The position numbers and the translations under genes are program-made. DNA of 64,000 nucleotides from Vallitalea guaymasensis (GTDB taxonomy: Bacteria; Bacillota; Clostridia; Lachnospirales; Vallitaleaceae), in contig NZ_CP058561.1 of the NCBI RefSeq assembly GCF_018141425.1, forward strand, positions 4,340,001 through 4,404,000, in the 5' to 3' direction. This document shows positions 53,230 through 62,555 of this stretch, in pieces; position 1 is the stretch's first letter, and each line of letters starts with the position of its first letter. The notes under the pieces were generated by a model. It saw only the letters and a program-made list of their open reading frames with translations. It searched no databases and was not told the DNA's origin.

Positions 53230-54243
53230 ATGAAAGTTACTATAAAAGATATTGCTGAGAAAGCGAATGTTTCAGTAGCTACTGTTTCAAGAGTTGTTAA
53301 CAACAAAAGCAAAGGTGTCGGAGAAGAGACAAGAAAAAGAATTCTTGAACTAATAAAAGAATATGATTTTCAACCAAGTGCAGTTGCAAGAGGATTAGTA
53401 ACCAAAAAGTCCAAGATAATAGGACTTATCATACCTGACTTAACTAATCCCTTCTATCCTAAAATGACTAAAGGGATTGAAGATGTAGCTCACGAACATG
53501 GTTATAATATTATACTATGTGACGGCAATAATTCAAAAGAAAAAGAAGCGGCATACTTGGATTTCTTGAATGAACATTATGTATGTGGAATAATATACAA
53601 CAACTTCCATAATATAAGTGATACTATACTTAATAAGATTTTAAAAAGTTCTTTACCCTTAGTATTTATTGATTCAAAACCAGAAATAAAAGGATGTAAA
53701 TGTGTCTATCTTGATAATCAAAGAGCCATGTATGAAGTTATTGAACATCTATTACTCAATGGACATCGTAAAATTGGTTTTATAACAGGTCCTATGGACA
53801 GTTATTCAACTAACGAACGATATAAAGGATACATCAATGCTCTAAATGATTATGATATACCATTTGATTCCAATCTAGTAGTCAAAGGTGACTATGTTAT
53901 GAAAGATGGATACTATGCTATGGAAAGACTTTATAACCAAACCAAAAACTTTACAGCAATAGCTTGTTGTAATGACCTTATGGCTATTGGAGCAATTGAA
54001 AAATTAGAAGAAATGGGAATTAAAGTTCCAGAAGATATATCAGTCGTTGGATTTGATGATATTGATATTGCAAGATTAGTTCGACCTAAGCTGACTACCG
54101 TTGCCCAACCTATACATGAAATGGGAAGAGTAGCTGCCAATATGATAATTGACATTATTGAAGGTAAAGGCAGTAAGGTAAAAGATGATGTAATATTTGA
54201 ACCTAATCTAGTAGTCAGAGATTCAGTTAAAAAAAATAATTAA
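53230..54243 (+). CDS. LacI-family repressor of the inositol operon
   Basis: A 337-residue regulator. The helix-turn-helix reads [23 protein letters not shown], the hinge [13 protein letters not shown], and the ligand-binding core [25 protein letters not shown], with the C-terminal [21 protein letters not shown]. Sites of the form GTAAACGTTTTAC lie before it and three times after it, directly upstream of iolC, strongly suggesting that it is the iol repressor. This is a LacI-type replacement for the DeoR-type IolR of Bacillus. The inducer is probably an inositol intermediate. Confidence 0.9.
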   Translation: MKVTIKDIAEKANVSVATVSRVVNNKSKGVGEETRKRILELIKEYDFQPSAVARGLVTKKSKIIGLIIPDLTNPFYPKMTKGIEDVAHEHGYNIILCDGNNSKEKEAAYLDFLNEHYVCGIIYNNFHNISDTILNKILKSSLPLVFIDSKPEIKGCKCVYLDNQRAMYEVIEHLLLNGHRKIGFITGPMDSYSTNERYKGYINALNDYDIPFDSNLVVKGDYVMKDGYYAMERLYNQTKNFTAIACCNDLMAIGAIEKLEEMGIKVPEDISVVGFDDIDIARLVRPKLTTVAQPIHEMGRVAANMIIDIIEGKGSKVKDDVIFEPNLVVRDSVKKNN

Positions 54244-54260
54244 TTTTTTTTACAGACAAC

Positions 54261-54357
54261 TAAAACGTTTACTCTAAGAGGCTTATTATTTTTTGCAGAC
54301 AACGTAAACGTTTTACCAAATATAAATATTTTTTTACAGCTTACGTAAACGTTTTAC
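54261..54357 (+). promoter_or_regulatory. Three tandem operators upstream of iolC
   Basis: TAAAACGTTTAC (54261-54272), GTAAACGTTTTAC (54304-54316) and GTAAACGTTTTAC (54345-54357) are spaced about 41-44 bp apart, near four helical turns. Each is preceded by a T run and (A/G)CAG, so the block is a roughly 42-bp tandem repeat. The sites fill the 135-bp gap between the repressor gene and iolC. Cooperative binding or looping with the 53138 site is plausible. Confidence 0.8.
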
Positions 54358-54383
54358 TTAATTCAATTATAGGAGGATTGAAA

Positions 54384-55403
54384 ATGAATAACTTGGTATT
54401 TCAAAATGACAGGGATTTAGATTTAATTGCATTGGGGCGTCTTGCAGTTGATTTGAACGCTAATGAAATTCATCGCCCTATGGAAGAAACGGCTACATTC
54501 ACTAAATATTTAGGTGGTTCTCCAGCTAATATTTCAGTTGCTGTATCCAGATTAGGATTAAAAGCAGGGTTTATTGGAAGGGTTGCAGATGACCAATTAG
54601 GACGATTTATATTAAATTACCTGAATGATAATGATATAGATTCTTCTAATGTTGTCATTGATGAATCAGGAGCTAAAACAGGTCTTGCCTTCACTGAAAT
54701 AAAATCACCTACAGATTGCAGTATCTTAATGTATCGCTCAGATGCTGTTGACTTGAAATTAGAAGTTGCAGATGTAAAAGAAGAGTACATAAAAAACGCA
54801 AAAGCCATACTTATCTCAGGAACTGCATTAGCAGCAAGTCCATCAAGAGAAGCGGTATTCGCAGCTGTTGAACTGGCAAGAAAAAATAAGACTGTAGTAT
54901 TTTTTGATATTGATTATAGACCATATACATGGAAATCAGTTGAAGAAACTGCGATATACTACAGTTTATTAGCTGAAAAATGTGATGTGATAATTGGTAC
55001 TCGTGAAGAATTTGATATGTTAGAAATGTTCTCCAATCCTGATAACAAAGATGATTATGTTACAGCCAACAAGTGGTTTGACTTTAATGCCAAGATAATG
55101 GTAATTAAACACGGAAAAGAAGGCTCATATGCGTACACACTAGAAGGTGATAAATATACGGGAGCAGTATTTCCAGTTGTACCAGTTAAAACATTCGGAG
55201 CTGGAGATTCTTATGCAGGTGGTTTCATATACGGATTAATGCAAGGATATGATCCAGGCAAAGCTATGGAAATAGGTGCAGCATCAGCATCAATCGTTGT
55301 ATCAAGTCATAGTTGTTCAGATGCTATGCCAGGTATAGATAAAATAGAGAGATTCATCAAGCAATATGATGGCGAAAAAGCTTATGACGTCAAGAATATA
55401 TAA
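54384..55403 (+). CDS. iolC: 5-dehydro-2-deoxygluconokinase
   Basis: A 339-residue PfkB-family sugar kinase. GGSPANISVAVSRLGLKAGFIGRV and C-terminal GAGDSYAGGFIYG with catalytic Asp275 mark the fold. IolC phosphorylates 5-dehydro-2-deoxy-D-gluconate, made by IolB, at O6. ATG 54384 follows AGGAGG (54371-54376); a TTG at 54378 is too close to that site. It is the first structural gene of the inositol operon and is followed 17 bases later by the aldehyde dehydrogenase gene. Confidence 0.94.
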   Translation: MNNLVFQNDRDLDLIALGRLAVDLNANEIHRPMEETATFTKYLGGSPANISVAVSRLGLKAGFIGRVADDQLGRFILNYLNDNDIDSSNVVIDESGAKTGLAFTEIKSPTDCSILMYRSDAVDLKLEVADVKEEYIKNAKAILISGTALAASPSREAVFAAVELARKNKTVVFFDIDYRPYTWKSVEETAIYYSLLAEKCDVIIGTREEFDMLEMFSNPDNKDDYVTANKWFDFNAKIMVIKHGKEGSYAYTLEGDKYTGAVFPVVPVKTFGAGDSYAGGFIYGLMQGYDPGKAMEIGAASASIVVSSHSCSDAMPGIDKIERFIKQYDGEKAYDVKNI

Positions 55404-55420
55404 ATAGGGAGGAATTACAA

Positions 55421-56800
55421 ATGTCAGACGCAAAATTAATGGTAAATGAATTGATAACACGTGCTAAAAAAGCACAAGAGGTAGCAGAAAGTTTTACACA
55501 AGAGCAAGTTGATGAACTTATAAAAGCAATAGCTTGGGAGGTAGTACAAGAAGATACAGCAAGAGAAATAGCTACACTAGCTGTAACGGAATCACAACTT
55601 GGTAATTATGAAGGTAAATACTCTAAATTAATGAAAAAAGTCCGAGGAGCACTAAGGGACATGAAAGATGAAAAATCAGTAGGTATCATTGAGAGAATAC
55701 CTGAAAAAGGAATTGTGAAATTTGCAAAACCAGTAGGTGTCATTGGAGCTTTAGTTCCATGTACCAATCCTGAAGCGACTCCAGTAATTAAAGCTATGAA
55801 TGCAATCAAAGGTAGAAATGCAATAGTATTCGCTCCACACCCAAGAACTAAAAAAACTAACAAATACATAGTTGATATCATGAGAGCAACTCTAAAAAAA
55901 TATAATGCACCAGAAGATTTGATAATAACTATTGAAGAACCTTCTCTAGAACTTAGTAATGAACTTATGAAACAATGTGACTTGGTTGTTGCTACAGGAG
56001 GTTCAGGAATGGTGAAATCCGCTTATTCATCTGGAACACCTGCATATGGTGTAGGAGCAGGTAATGCAGTTGTTATAGTTGATGAAACAGCAGATATAAA
56101 AGATGCAGCTCATAAGATCAAATTAAGTAAAACTTTTGATTATGCAACAAGCTGTTCATCAGAGAATTCATTAGTAATAGTAGAAAGTGTTTATGATGAA
56201 ATAGTAGCTGACTTAAAGGCTGAAGGTGGACATTTAGTTACAAAAGATGAAAAGGAAAAATTACAAAAGGCTATGTGGGAAGATGGACATCTCAATCGTA
56301 GAATAGTAGCTCAACCTGCTGATAAAATAGCAGAGCTTGCTGGTATTAGCATCTCAGATGATGAAGAATTCATCATGGTTGAAGAACAAGGTGTTGGAGC
56401 TGATTACCCATTTTCCGGAGAGAAAATGTCTATTGTAGTTACATTATATAAAGTAAAAGATTTTGACCAAGCTGTAGATAAAGTAAATGAAATTACTGGT
56501 TATCAAGGAACAGGTCATTCTTGTGGAATACATACTACCGATCAAGATCGTGTGGAGATATTAGGTAATAGAGTAAAAGTCAGCCGTATCATGGTTAGAC
56601 AGCCACAATGTTATGCAAACAGTGGTAACTGGGATAATGGAATGCCATTTACATTAACACTTGGATGTGGTACTTGGGGTGGCAACGTAGCCTCAGAAAA
56701 TGTTACTTGGAAGCATTTCATTAATGTAACATGGGTATCTACACCAATACAAGAAGTGATTCCTACTGATGAAGAATTATTCGGAGACTTGGCTATATAG
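55421..56800 (+). CDS. CoA-acylating aldehyde dehydrogenase (EutE/SauS/AdhE-N type)
   Basis: A 459-residue NAD-dependent acylating dehydrogenase. Catalytic Cys245 lies in YATSCSSENSLV. GVIGALVPCTNPEATP and GGSGMVKSAYSSGTPAYGVGAGN are the blocks shared with AdhE N-terminal domains, EutE and sulfoacetaldehyde dehydrogenases. It is not the ALDH6-type IolA that normally converts malonate semialdehyde to acetyl-CoA. Inside the iol operon it most likely takes that step, possibly forming malonyl-CoA. Acetaldehyde or another C2-C3 aldehyde is the alternative substrate. Confidence 0.85.
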   Translation: MSDAKLMVNELITRAKKAQEVAESFTQEQVDELIKAIAWEVVQEDTAREIATLAVTESQLGNYEGKYSKLMKKVRGALRDMKDEKSVGIIERIPEKGIVKFAKPVGVIGALVPCTNPEATPVIKAMNAIKGRNAIVFAPHPRTKKTNKYIVDIMRATLKKYNAPEDLIITIEEPSLELSNELMKQCDLVVATGGSGMVKSAYSSGTPAYGVGAGNAVVIVDETADIKDAAHKIKLSKTFDYATSCSSENSLVIVESVYDEIVADLKAEGGHLVTKDEKEKLQKAMWEDGHLNRRIVAQPADKIAELAGISISDDEEFIMVEEQGVGADYPFSGEKMSIVVTLYKVKDFDQAVDKVNEITGYQGTGHSCGIHTTDQDRVEILGNRVKVSRIMVRQPQCYANSGNWDNGMPFTLTLGCGTWGGNVASENVTWKHFINVTWVSTPIQEVIPTDEELFGDLAI

Positions 56801-56818
56801 AGAAAGAAGGAGTACGTT

Positions 56819-57649
56819 ATGCTAGTTAATATGGAACAAATGGTTAAAGAGGCAGCAATAAGCAAAAAAGCTATTCCAGGATTCAATGTTTTTGGATATG
56901 AAGATGCCATGATGGTCATAAAGGCAGCCCAGGAGCTGAATGCACCTGCTATACTCATGTCCAATAAAGATGCTGTTGCCCATATGGACGTAAAATACCA
57001 AGCAGCACTATATAGAGCTTTAGGTCAAGATGCCAATATACCAGTATGTGTGCATCTTGACCATGGCGGTAATTACGAAATTTGTGCTAAGGCTATAGCA
57101 GCAGGTTTTACATCAGTTATGTATGATGGATCTCAATTACCTATTGATGAGAATATATCAAATACAAAAGAAGTCGTGAAACTGGCTCATGCCTGTGGGG
57201 TGTCTGTAGAAGCTGAAATAGGCTCAGTAGGGTATAATGATCCAACTATAAAAGCAAAAGCAATATATACTGACCCACAAGAAGCTAAAAGATTTGCTAT
57301 AGAAACAGGAGTGGATGCTTTAGCTGTAGCAGTAGGAACCCTACATAGAATGCAAAAACAGAATGCTAAGATTCAATATGAGCTGCTGGAAGAAATACAG
57401 AACGTGACAGATATACCATTGGTCATCCACGGTTCAACAGGACTTTCTAATGAGGATCTCACCAAATTATCACATTATCATATTGGCAAAATCAATATAG
57501 GAACAGCTCTTAGAATGACCTTTGGTAATACATTAAGAGAAGAAATCAATGGAAACACAGACGAATTTGACAGAATTAAATTCTTCAAGAAGCCAATGAA
57601 ACAAGTGAAAGAAGTAATTCTTGATAAATATAAGCTTTTAGGATGGTAA
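56819..57649 (+). CDS. iolJ: 6-phospho-5-dehydro-2-deoxygluconate aldolase
   Basis: A 276-residue class II aldolase. Zinc-binding His residues lie in CVHLDHGG (His79, His82), with SVEAEIGSVG, and HGSTGLSNEDL near the C-terminus. IolJ splits the IolC product into dihydroxyacetone phosphate and malonate semialdehyde. Fructose-bisphosphate aldolase and tagatose-bisphosphate aldolase share the fold; the iol context decides. Preceded by AAGGAG and directly downstream of the aldehyde dehydrogenase that would use its product. Confidence 0.9.
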   Translation: MLVNMEQMVKEAAISKKAIPGFNVFGYEDAMMVIKAAQELNAPAILMSNKDAVAHMDVKYQAALYRALGQDANIPVCVHLDHGGNYEICAKAIAAGFTSVMYDGSQLPIDENISNTKEVVKLAHACGVSVEAEIGSVGYNDPTIKAKAIYTDPQEAKRFAIETGVDALAVAVGTLHRMQKQNAKIQYELLEEIQNVTDIPLVIHGSTGLSNEDLTKLSHYHIGKINIGTALRMTFGNTLREEINGNTDEFDRIKFFKKPMKQVKEVILDKYKLLGW

Positions 57650-57724
57650 TTAGTAAGAACTTATTGGAATAGACGTATAGATGTTTAAGTTCAATATTGA
57701 TATTAGGAGAAAGGATTGTTATAG

Positions 57725-58516
57725 ATGGTAATTAATCAAAACAAGGAGTTCAAGTACGGATATAATTCAATCACAGAACTAGAAGGTAAACGTAGTGATA
57801 TGAAAATGGACATGGGAATTATTAGAGTCAATAAAGATTATGTCTATGAAAATGCTGAGCCAAAAGAAAGAGCTATTCTATTGATTAAAGGTCATGTGAT
57901 GTTTCAATGGGATGGTAAAAAAGAGATAGTCAAAAGAGATAGTTGTTTCAATGAAAATCCTATATGTCTACATATTCCAAAAGACACGAAGGTTGTTATT
58001 ATCGGTTTAGCAGAATCTGAATTATGTTACGAAGCTGTTTATAACGATAATGTTTTTGATTCTAAACTATATAATAAGGAAGACTGTGTTAGTGATGTTT
58101 TCGGTAAGGATACTCTCAATGATACATCAATTAGAACAGTAAGAACTATTATAGATGATGATATTGCTCCTTATTCCAATCTTGTAATGGGGGAAGTAGT
58201 CAATCATCCAGGAAAGTGGTCATCTTATCCACCTCATTATCACATACAACCTGAGGTATATCATTATAGATTTTTGCCAGATACTGGATTTGGTTTCAGT
58301 CTGATTGGAGATAAAGCCAGTAAAGTAAAAAATAGAAGTACTTCCTGTATAACAAGCAATGTGGTACATCCACAATGTTCAGCACCAGGTTATGCAATGT
58401 ACTATGTCTGGATGATACCTCATATTGAAGAAAAACGATGGTTGAAAGATCGTACTTTTGAAACACAACACCAATGGCTGTTAAACAAGAATGCCAAGGT
58501 TTGGTCACAAAAATAA
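57725..58516 (+). CDS. iolB: 5-deoxy-glucuronate isomerase
   Basis: A 263-residue bicupin that isomerises 5-deoxy-D-glucuronate to 5-dehydro-2-deoxy-D-gluconate. The metal site is visible in WSSYPPHYHIQPEVYHYRF, followed by HPQCSAPGYAMYYVWMIPH, both typical of IolB. Normal length. GAGAAAGGA precedes the ATG. It lies between iolJ and iolD in the operon; its product is the IolC substrate. Confidence 0.94.
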   Translation: MVINQNKEFKYGYNSITELEGKRSDMKMDMGIIRVNKDYVYENAEPKERAILLIKGHVMFQWDGKKEIVKRDSCFNENPICLHIPKDTKVVIIGLAESELCYEAVYNDNVFDSKLYNKEDCVSDVFGKDTLNDTSIRTVRTIIDDDIAPYSNLVMGEVVNHPGKWSSYPPHYHIQPEVYHYRFLPDTGFGFSLIGDKASKVKNRSTSCITSNVVHPQCSAPGYAMYYVWMIPHIEEKRWLKDRTFETQHQWLLNKNAKVWSQK

Positions 58517-58534
58517 ATTTGAGGAGGAAGGGAC

Positions 58535-60466
58535 ATGGAAACTATTCGTTTAACTATGGCTCAAGCACTAGTTAAATTTTTAGATAATCAATATATATCC
58601 TTTGATGGAGAAGAGCAAAAGTTTATAAAAGGTTTCTTTACAATATTTGGACATGGTAATGTACTAGGTCTAGGACAGGCTCTTGAACAAGATAAAGGTG
58701 ATTTGATTGTTCATCAAGGACGTAATGAACAAGGGATGGTACATGCTGCCATTGGATATGCTAAACAGAATCACAGGAAGCAAATATATGCATGTACATC
58801 ATCAGTTGGACCAGGTGCAGCAAATATGATAACCGGGGCAGCTACAGCTACTGCTAATAGAATTCCAGTATTGTTATTCCCTGGAGATACATATGCAGCA
58901 AGACAACCAGACCCAGTTCTTCAACAAGTTGAACAATTTCATGATTTGACACTTACAACAAATGATGCTTACAAAGCAGTAAGTAAATACTGGGATAGAA
59001 TTAATAGACCAGAGCAAATAATGTTTTCTATGATTAATGCAATGCGTATATTAACAGATCCAGTTGAAACAGGTGCTGTAACCATAGCACTTCCTCAAGA
59101 TGTTCAAGGAGAAGCTTATGATTATCCTGTGAGTTTCTTCAAAAAAAGGGTGCATCGTATAGAGAGAAAAATTCCAACTGATGCTATGATAGATGATGCA
59201 GTCAAGGTTATCAAAAACAAAAAGAAGCCTTTCATCATATGTGGTGGAGGGGTCAGGTATTCAGAAGCAGCTAATACTTTGAAAGAATTTGCTGAAAAAT
59301 TTGATATTCCATTTGGAGAAACTCAGGCAGGGAAAAGTGCAATTACATGGGAACATAGATTAAACATGGGAGGCATTGGAACAACTGGTAATCTAGCTTC
59401 TAATGTCTTAGCCAAAGAAGCTGACGTAATCATTGGAATAGGAACTAGATATACAGATTTCACAACTGCATCAAAGTGGTTATTTCAAAACCCACAGGTG
59501 GATTTTGTTAATATCAATGTAGCTTCATTTGATGCATATAAATTGGATGGAATAAAAGTAGAAGCCGATGCAAAAGTTGCTTTAGAGATATTAGCTGATC
59601 GATTGGAAAAAGAAGATTATGAATCAGCTTACACAGATGAGATTGATAATATAAAAGATAGATGGAATAACGAGGTTGACCGTTTGTTCAATATCAAGTA
59701 CAAGGAAGATTTTGTTCCAGAAGTCAGGGGACATCTTGATGATAAAATAGATGAATACAAAGAAGTTCTTGAATCAAGCTTAACACAAACCAGAGTTTTA
59801 GGTATGCTGGATAGTCTACTGGATGATAGTTCCATCATAGTAGGTGCATCTGGAAGTCTTCCAGGTGATTTACAAAGAGTATGGAGACCAAAAGAACAAA
59901 ATACATATCATATGGAATATGGTTATTCATGTATGGGCTATGAAGTTAATGCTGCCCTTGGTGTGAAACTGGCTCAGCCAGATAGGGAAGTGTATGCAAT
60001 GGTTGGTGATGGTTCATATATGATGCTTCATTCAGAGCTTGTAACTTCCATTCAAGAAGGAGCTAAAATCAATATCTTATTATTTGACAACATGGAATTT
60101 GGTTGTATCAATAACTTGCAGATGGGTCATGGAATGGGAAGTTTTGGTACAGAAATGCGTCATAGGAATCCTAAAACAGGATTATTGGATGATAAGCTGG
60201 TTAAAATGGATTTTGCAATGAATGCAGCTTCTTATGGATGTAAAACATATTCTGTAAGAACAGAAGAAGAGTTAATAAATGCAGTTCAGGATGCTAAGAA
60301 ACAAGAAGTATCAACTCTGATAGATATTAAGGTATTACCAAAAACCATGACTGATGGTTATGAATCATGGTGGCGTGTAGGAAATGCAGAAGTAGCTGAG
60401 AAGGATAGCATTATGAATGCTACAAAAGAATTGAAAGATAAAATCAATGAGGCAAGAAAATATTGA
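58535..60466 (+). CDS. iolD: 3D-(3,5/4)-trihydroxycyclohexane-1,2-dione hydrolase
   Basis: A 643-residue thiamine-diphosphate enzyme of the acetolactate synthase fold, which hydrolyses the diketone made by IolE to 5-deoxy-glucuronate. The N-terminal pyrimidine-binding domain has [13 protein letters not shown] and the conserved glutamate region [17 protein letters not shown]; the C-terminal TPP motif is [11 protein letters not shown] ending at FDN. Full length for the family. Starts 18 bases after iolB with GGAGGAAGG as ribosome binding site. Confidence 0.95.
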   Translation: METIRLTMAQALVKFLDNQYISFDGEEQKFIKGFFTIFGHGNVLGLGQALEQDKGDLIVHQGRNEQGMVHAAIGYAKQNHRKQIYACTSSVGPGAANMITGAATATANRIPVLLFPGDTYAARQPDPVLQQVEQFHDLTLTTNDAYKAVSKYWDRINRPEQIMFSMINAMRILTDPVETGAVTIALPQDVQGEAYDYPVSFFKKRVHRIERKIPTDAMIDDAVKVIKNKKKPFIICGGGVRYSEAANTLKEFAEKFDIPFGETQAGKSAITWEHRLNMGGIGTTGNLASNVLAKEADVIIGIGTRYTDFTTASKWLFQNPQVDFVNINVASFDAYKLDGIKVEADAKVALEILADRLEKEDYESAYTDEIDNIKDRWNNEVDRLFNIKYKEDFVPEVRGHLDDKIDEYKEVLESSLTQTRVLGMLDSLLDDSSIIVGASGSLPGDLQRVWRPKEQNTYHMEYGYSCMGYEVNAALGVKLAQPDREVYAMVGDGSYMMLHSELVTSIQEGAKINILLFDNMEFGCINNLQMGHGMGSFGTEMRHRNPKTGLLDDKLVKMDFAMNAASYGCKTYSVRTEEELINAVQDAKKQEVSTLIDIKVLPKTMTDGYESWWRVGNAEVAEKDSIMNATKELKDKINEARKY

Positions 60467-60550
60467 TAGATTACAGACTTGTAGATATTGAATTAATTAT
60501 AATTGATAGAAAAAATATATACTTAGAAAATGTGAGAGAAGGTTGAAATT

Positions 60551-61450
60551 ATGTTAGATAGAAGCAAAGTGAAATTAGGTATTGCTCCCATAGCTTGGAC
60601 AAATGATGATTTACCAGAATTAGGCAGGGAGAATACATTTGAACAATGTATCAGTGAAATGGCTTTGGCTGGATTTACAGGAAGTGAAGTTGGAAATAAA
60701 TATCCAAAAGATCCAAAGGTGTTAAAAAGATATCTTGACCTACGTGGTGTCAGAATATGCAACGCATGGTTTTCAACACTTTTTACCTCAGAACCAGAAG
60801 AAGTTACAATCAATAATTTTATTGAACACAGGGATTTCTTACATGCTCTAGGAGCTAAAATGATTGGTTGTTCAGAACAAGGAAATAGTATTCAGGGAAC
60901 AGATAAATCTGTTTTTCATGACAAACCAATATATACAGAAGAAGAATGGATGAAAGTTACATCAGGTATGAACAAACTTGCAAAACTAGCAGCTGAAAAA
61001 GGTATGAAATTATCTTATCATCATCATATGGGAACTGGAGTCCAGACACCAGAAGAAGTTGATAAATTCATGGAAATGACAAATGATGATGTATACTTAT
61101 TATTTGATTCAGGACATCTTGCTTATTCTGAGTTAAGTGCACAAGCATCATATGATGTACTACAAAAACATATTAAAAGAGTAGCACATGTTCATTTAAA
61201 AGATATCCGTATGGATATTGTAAATAAAGTAAAAGAAGATAAATTGAGTTTTCTTGAAGGAGTTAAGATGGGAGCATTTACTATTCCAGGAGATGGAGCC
61301 ATTGATTTTAAACCAATCTTCAAGATCTTAGAAGATAACAATTATGAAGGATGGATGGTAGTAGAAGCCGAACAAGATCCAGCTATCGCTAATCCTTTTG
61401 AATATGCAGTGAAAGCTAGAACTTATATCAAAGAGAATACAGGTCTGTAA
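60551..61450 (+). CDS. iolE: Inosose dehydratase
   Basis: A 299-residue TIM-barrel protein of the xylose isomerase-like family. IolE dehydrates scyllo-inosose to trihydroxycyclohexanedione. [16 protein letters not shown] near the N-terminus, [29 protein letters not shown] and AHVHLKDIR give the metal-binding residues and the IolE identity. The 84-base gap before it is larger than others in the operon but contains no terminator. GAGAAGG precedes the ATG. Confidence 0.94.
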   Translation: MLDRSKVKLGIAPIAWTNDDLPELGRENTFEQCISEMALAGFTGSEVGNKYPKDPKVLKRYLDLRGVRICNAWFSTLFTSEPEEVTINNFIEHRDFLHALGAKMIGCSEQGNSIQGTDKSVFHDKPIYTEEEWMKVTSGMNKLAKLAAEKGMKLSYHHHMGTGVQTPEEVDKFMEMTNDDVYLLFDSGHLAYSELSAQASYDVLQKHIKRVAHVHLKDIRMDIVNKVKEDKLSFLEGVKMGAFTIPGDGAIDFKPIFKILEDNNYEGWMVVEAEQDPAIANPFEYAVKARTYIKENTGL

Positions 61451-61494
61451 TAATAGCAACTTACTATAAAATATATAATTGGAGGAAATTTATT

Positions 61495-62508
61495 ATGGGA
61501 AAAATGAATGTTGGTATCATTGGTGTAGGTCGTATTGGAAGAGTTCATGCACAAAGTATATCTAACAATATACCAGATGTAACAATAAAGGCTGTATCAG
61601 ATGTTAGATTAGATGGAGTAAAAGAATGGGCGAAAGGTTATGGCATAGAAAATGTATATGATGATTATCACAAGATATTGGATGATAAAGAAATAGATGC
61701 TGTTCTTGTCTGCTCATCTACAGATACACATGCTCAGATTTCTATAGAAGCTGCTCAGGCAGGAAAACATGTGTTTTGTGAAAAGCCTATAGACTATGAT
61801 CTAGATAGAATAAACAATGTTCTAAAGGAAGTAGAAAAAGCGGGAGTGAAATTCCAAGTAGGTTTTAATAGAAGATTTGACCATAATTTTAATAGAATCA
61901 ATCAAGTTACCAAAGATGGTGTTATAGGTGATGCACATATAATTAAAATTACGTCAAGAGACCCAGAGCCACCACCAATTGAATATGTTAAAGTTTCTGG
62001 AGGAATGTTCTTTGATATGACTATTCATGATTTTGATATGGCTAGATTCCAAGCAGGCTGTGAGGCTACTGAAGTCTATGCTGTTGGAGCAAGTCTAGTT
62101 GACCCAGAAATAGGCAAAGCTGGTGATGTGGATACAGCTGTCATCACTATAAAGTTTGAAAATGGTGCAATAGCCATTATTGACAATAGTAGAAAAGCTG
62201 CTTATGGCTATGACCAAAGAGTTGAAGTATTCGGTTCTGAAGGCAGTATTGAAGCCAAGAATGACACTGAGACAAATACAATCCTAAGAACTAAGGAAGC
62301 AGTATCCTCTGATAAACCATTGTATTTCTTTTTAGAGCGTTATATGGGTTCTTTTGTTGAAGAAATGAAACAATTCTTTGAAGCTATAAGAAATGATACT
62401 GAGACTCCAGTTAAAGGTATCGATGGATTAAATGCAGTTGTTATAGCTATGGCGGCTAAAAAATCGTTGGAAGAAGGAAGACCAGTTAAGATAAATGAGA
62501 TAGTTTAG
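61495..62508 (+). CDS. iolG: Inositol 2-dehydrogenase
   Basis: A 337-residue Gfo/Idh/MocA-family oxidoreductase. The Rossmann loop Gly10-x-Gly12-x-x-Gly15 is in GIIGVGRIGRVHA, the EKP motif in HVFCEKPIDYD, and the catalytic FDMTIHDFDMARF follows. It oxidises myo-inositol to scyllo-inosose with NAD, the entry step. Relatives act on scyllo- or D-chiro-inositol, so exact isomer specificity is uncertain. GGAGG precedes the ATG. Confidence 0.92.
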   Translation: MGKMNVGIIGVGRIGRVHAQSISNNIPDVTIKAVSDVRLDGVKEWAKGYGIENVYDDYHKILDDKEIDAVLVCSSTDTHAQISIEAAQAGKHVFCEKPIDYDLDRINNVLKEVEKAGVKFQVGFNRRFDHNFNRINQVTKDGVIGDAHIIKITSRDPEPPPIEYVKVSGGMFFDMTIHDFDMARFQAGCEATEVYAVGASLVDPEIGKAGDVDTAVITIKFENGAIAIIDNSRKAAYGYDQRVEVFGSEGSIEAKNDTETNTILRTKEAVSSDKPLYFFLERYMGSFVEEMKQFFEAIRNDTETPVKGIDGLNAVVIAMAAKKSLEEGRPVKINEIV

Positions 62509-62555
62509 TTATATAGCTTGATTTACTTGATATTTACTTCTGGGGAGGTGAAATA

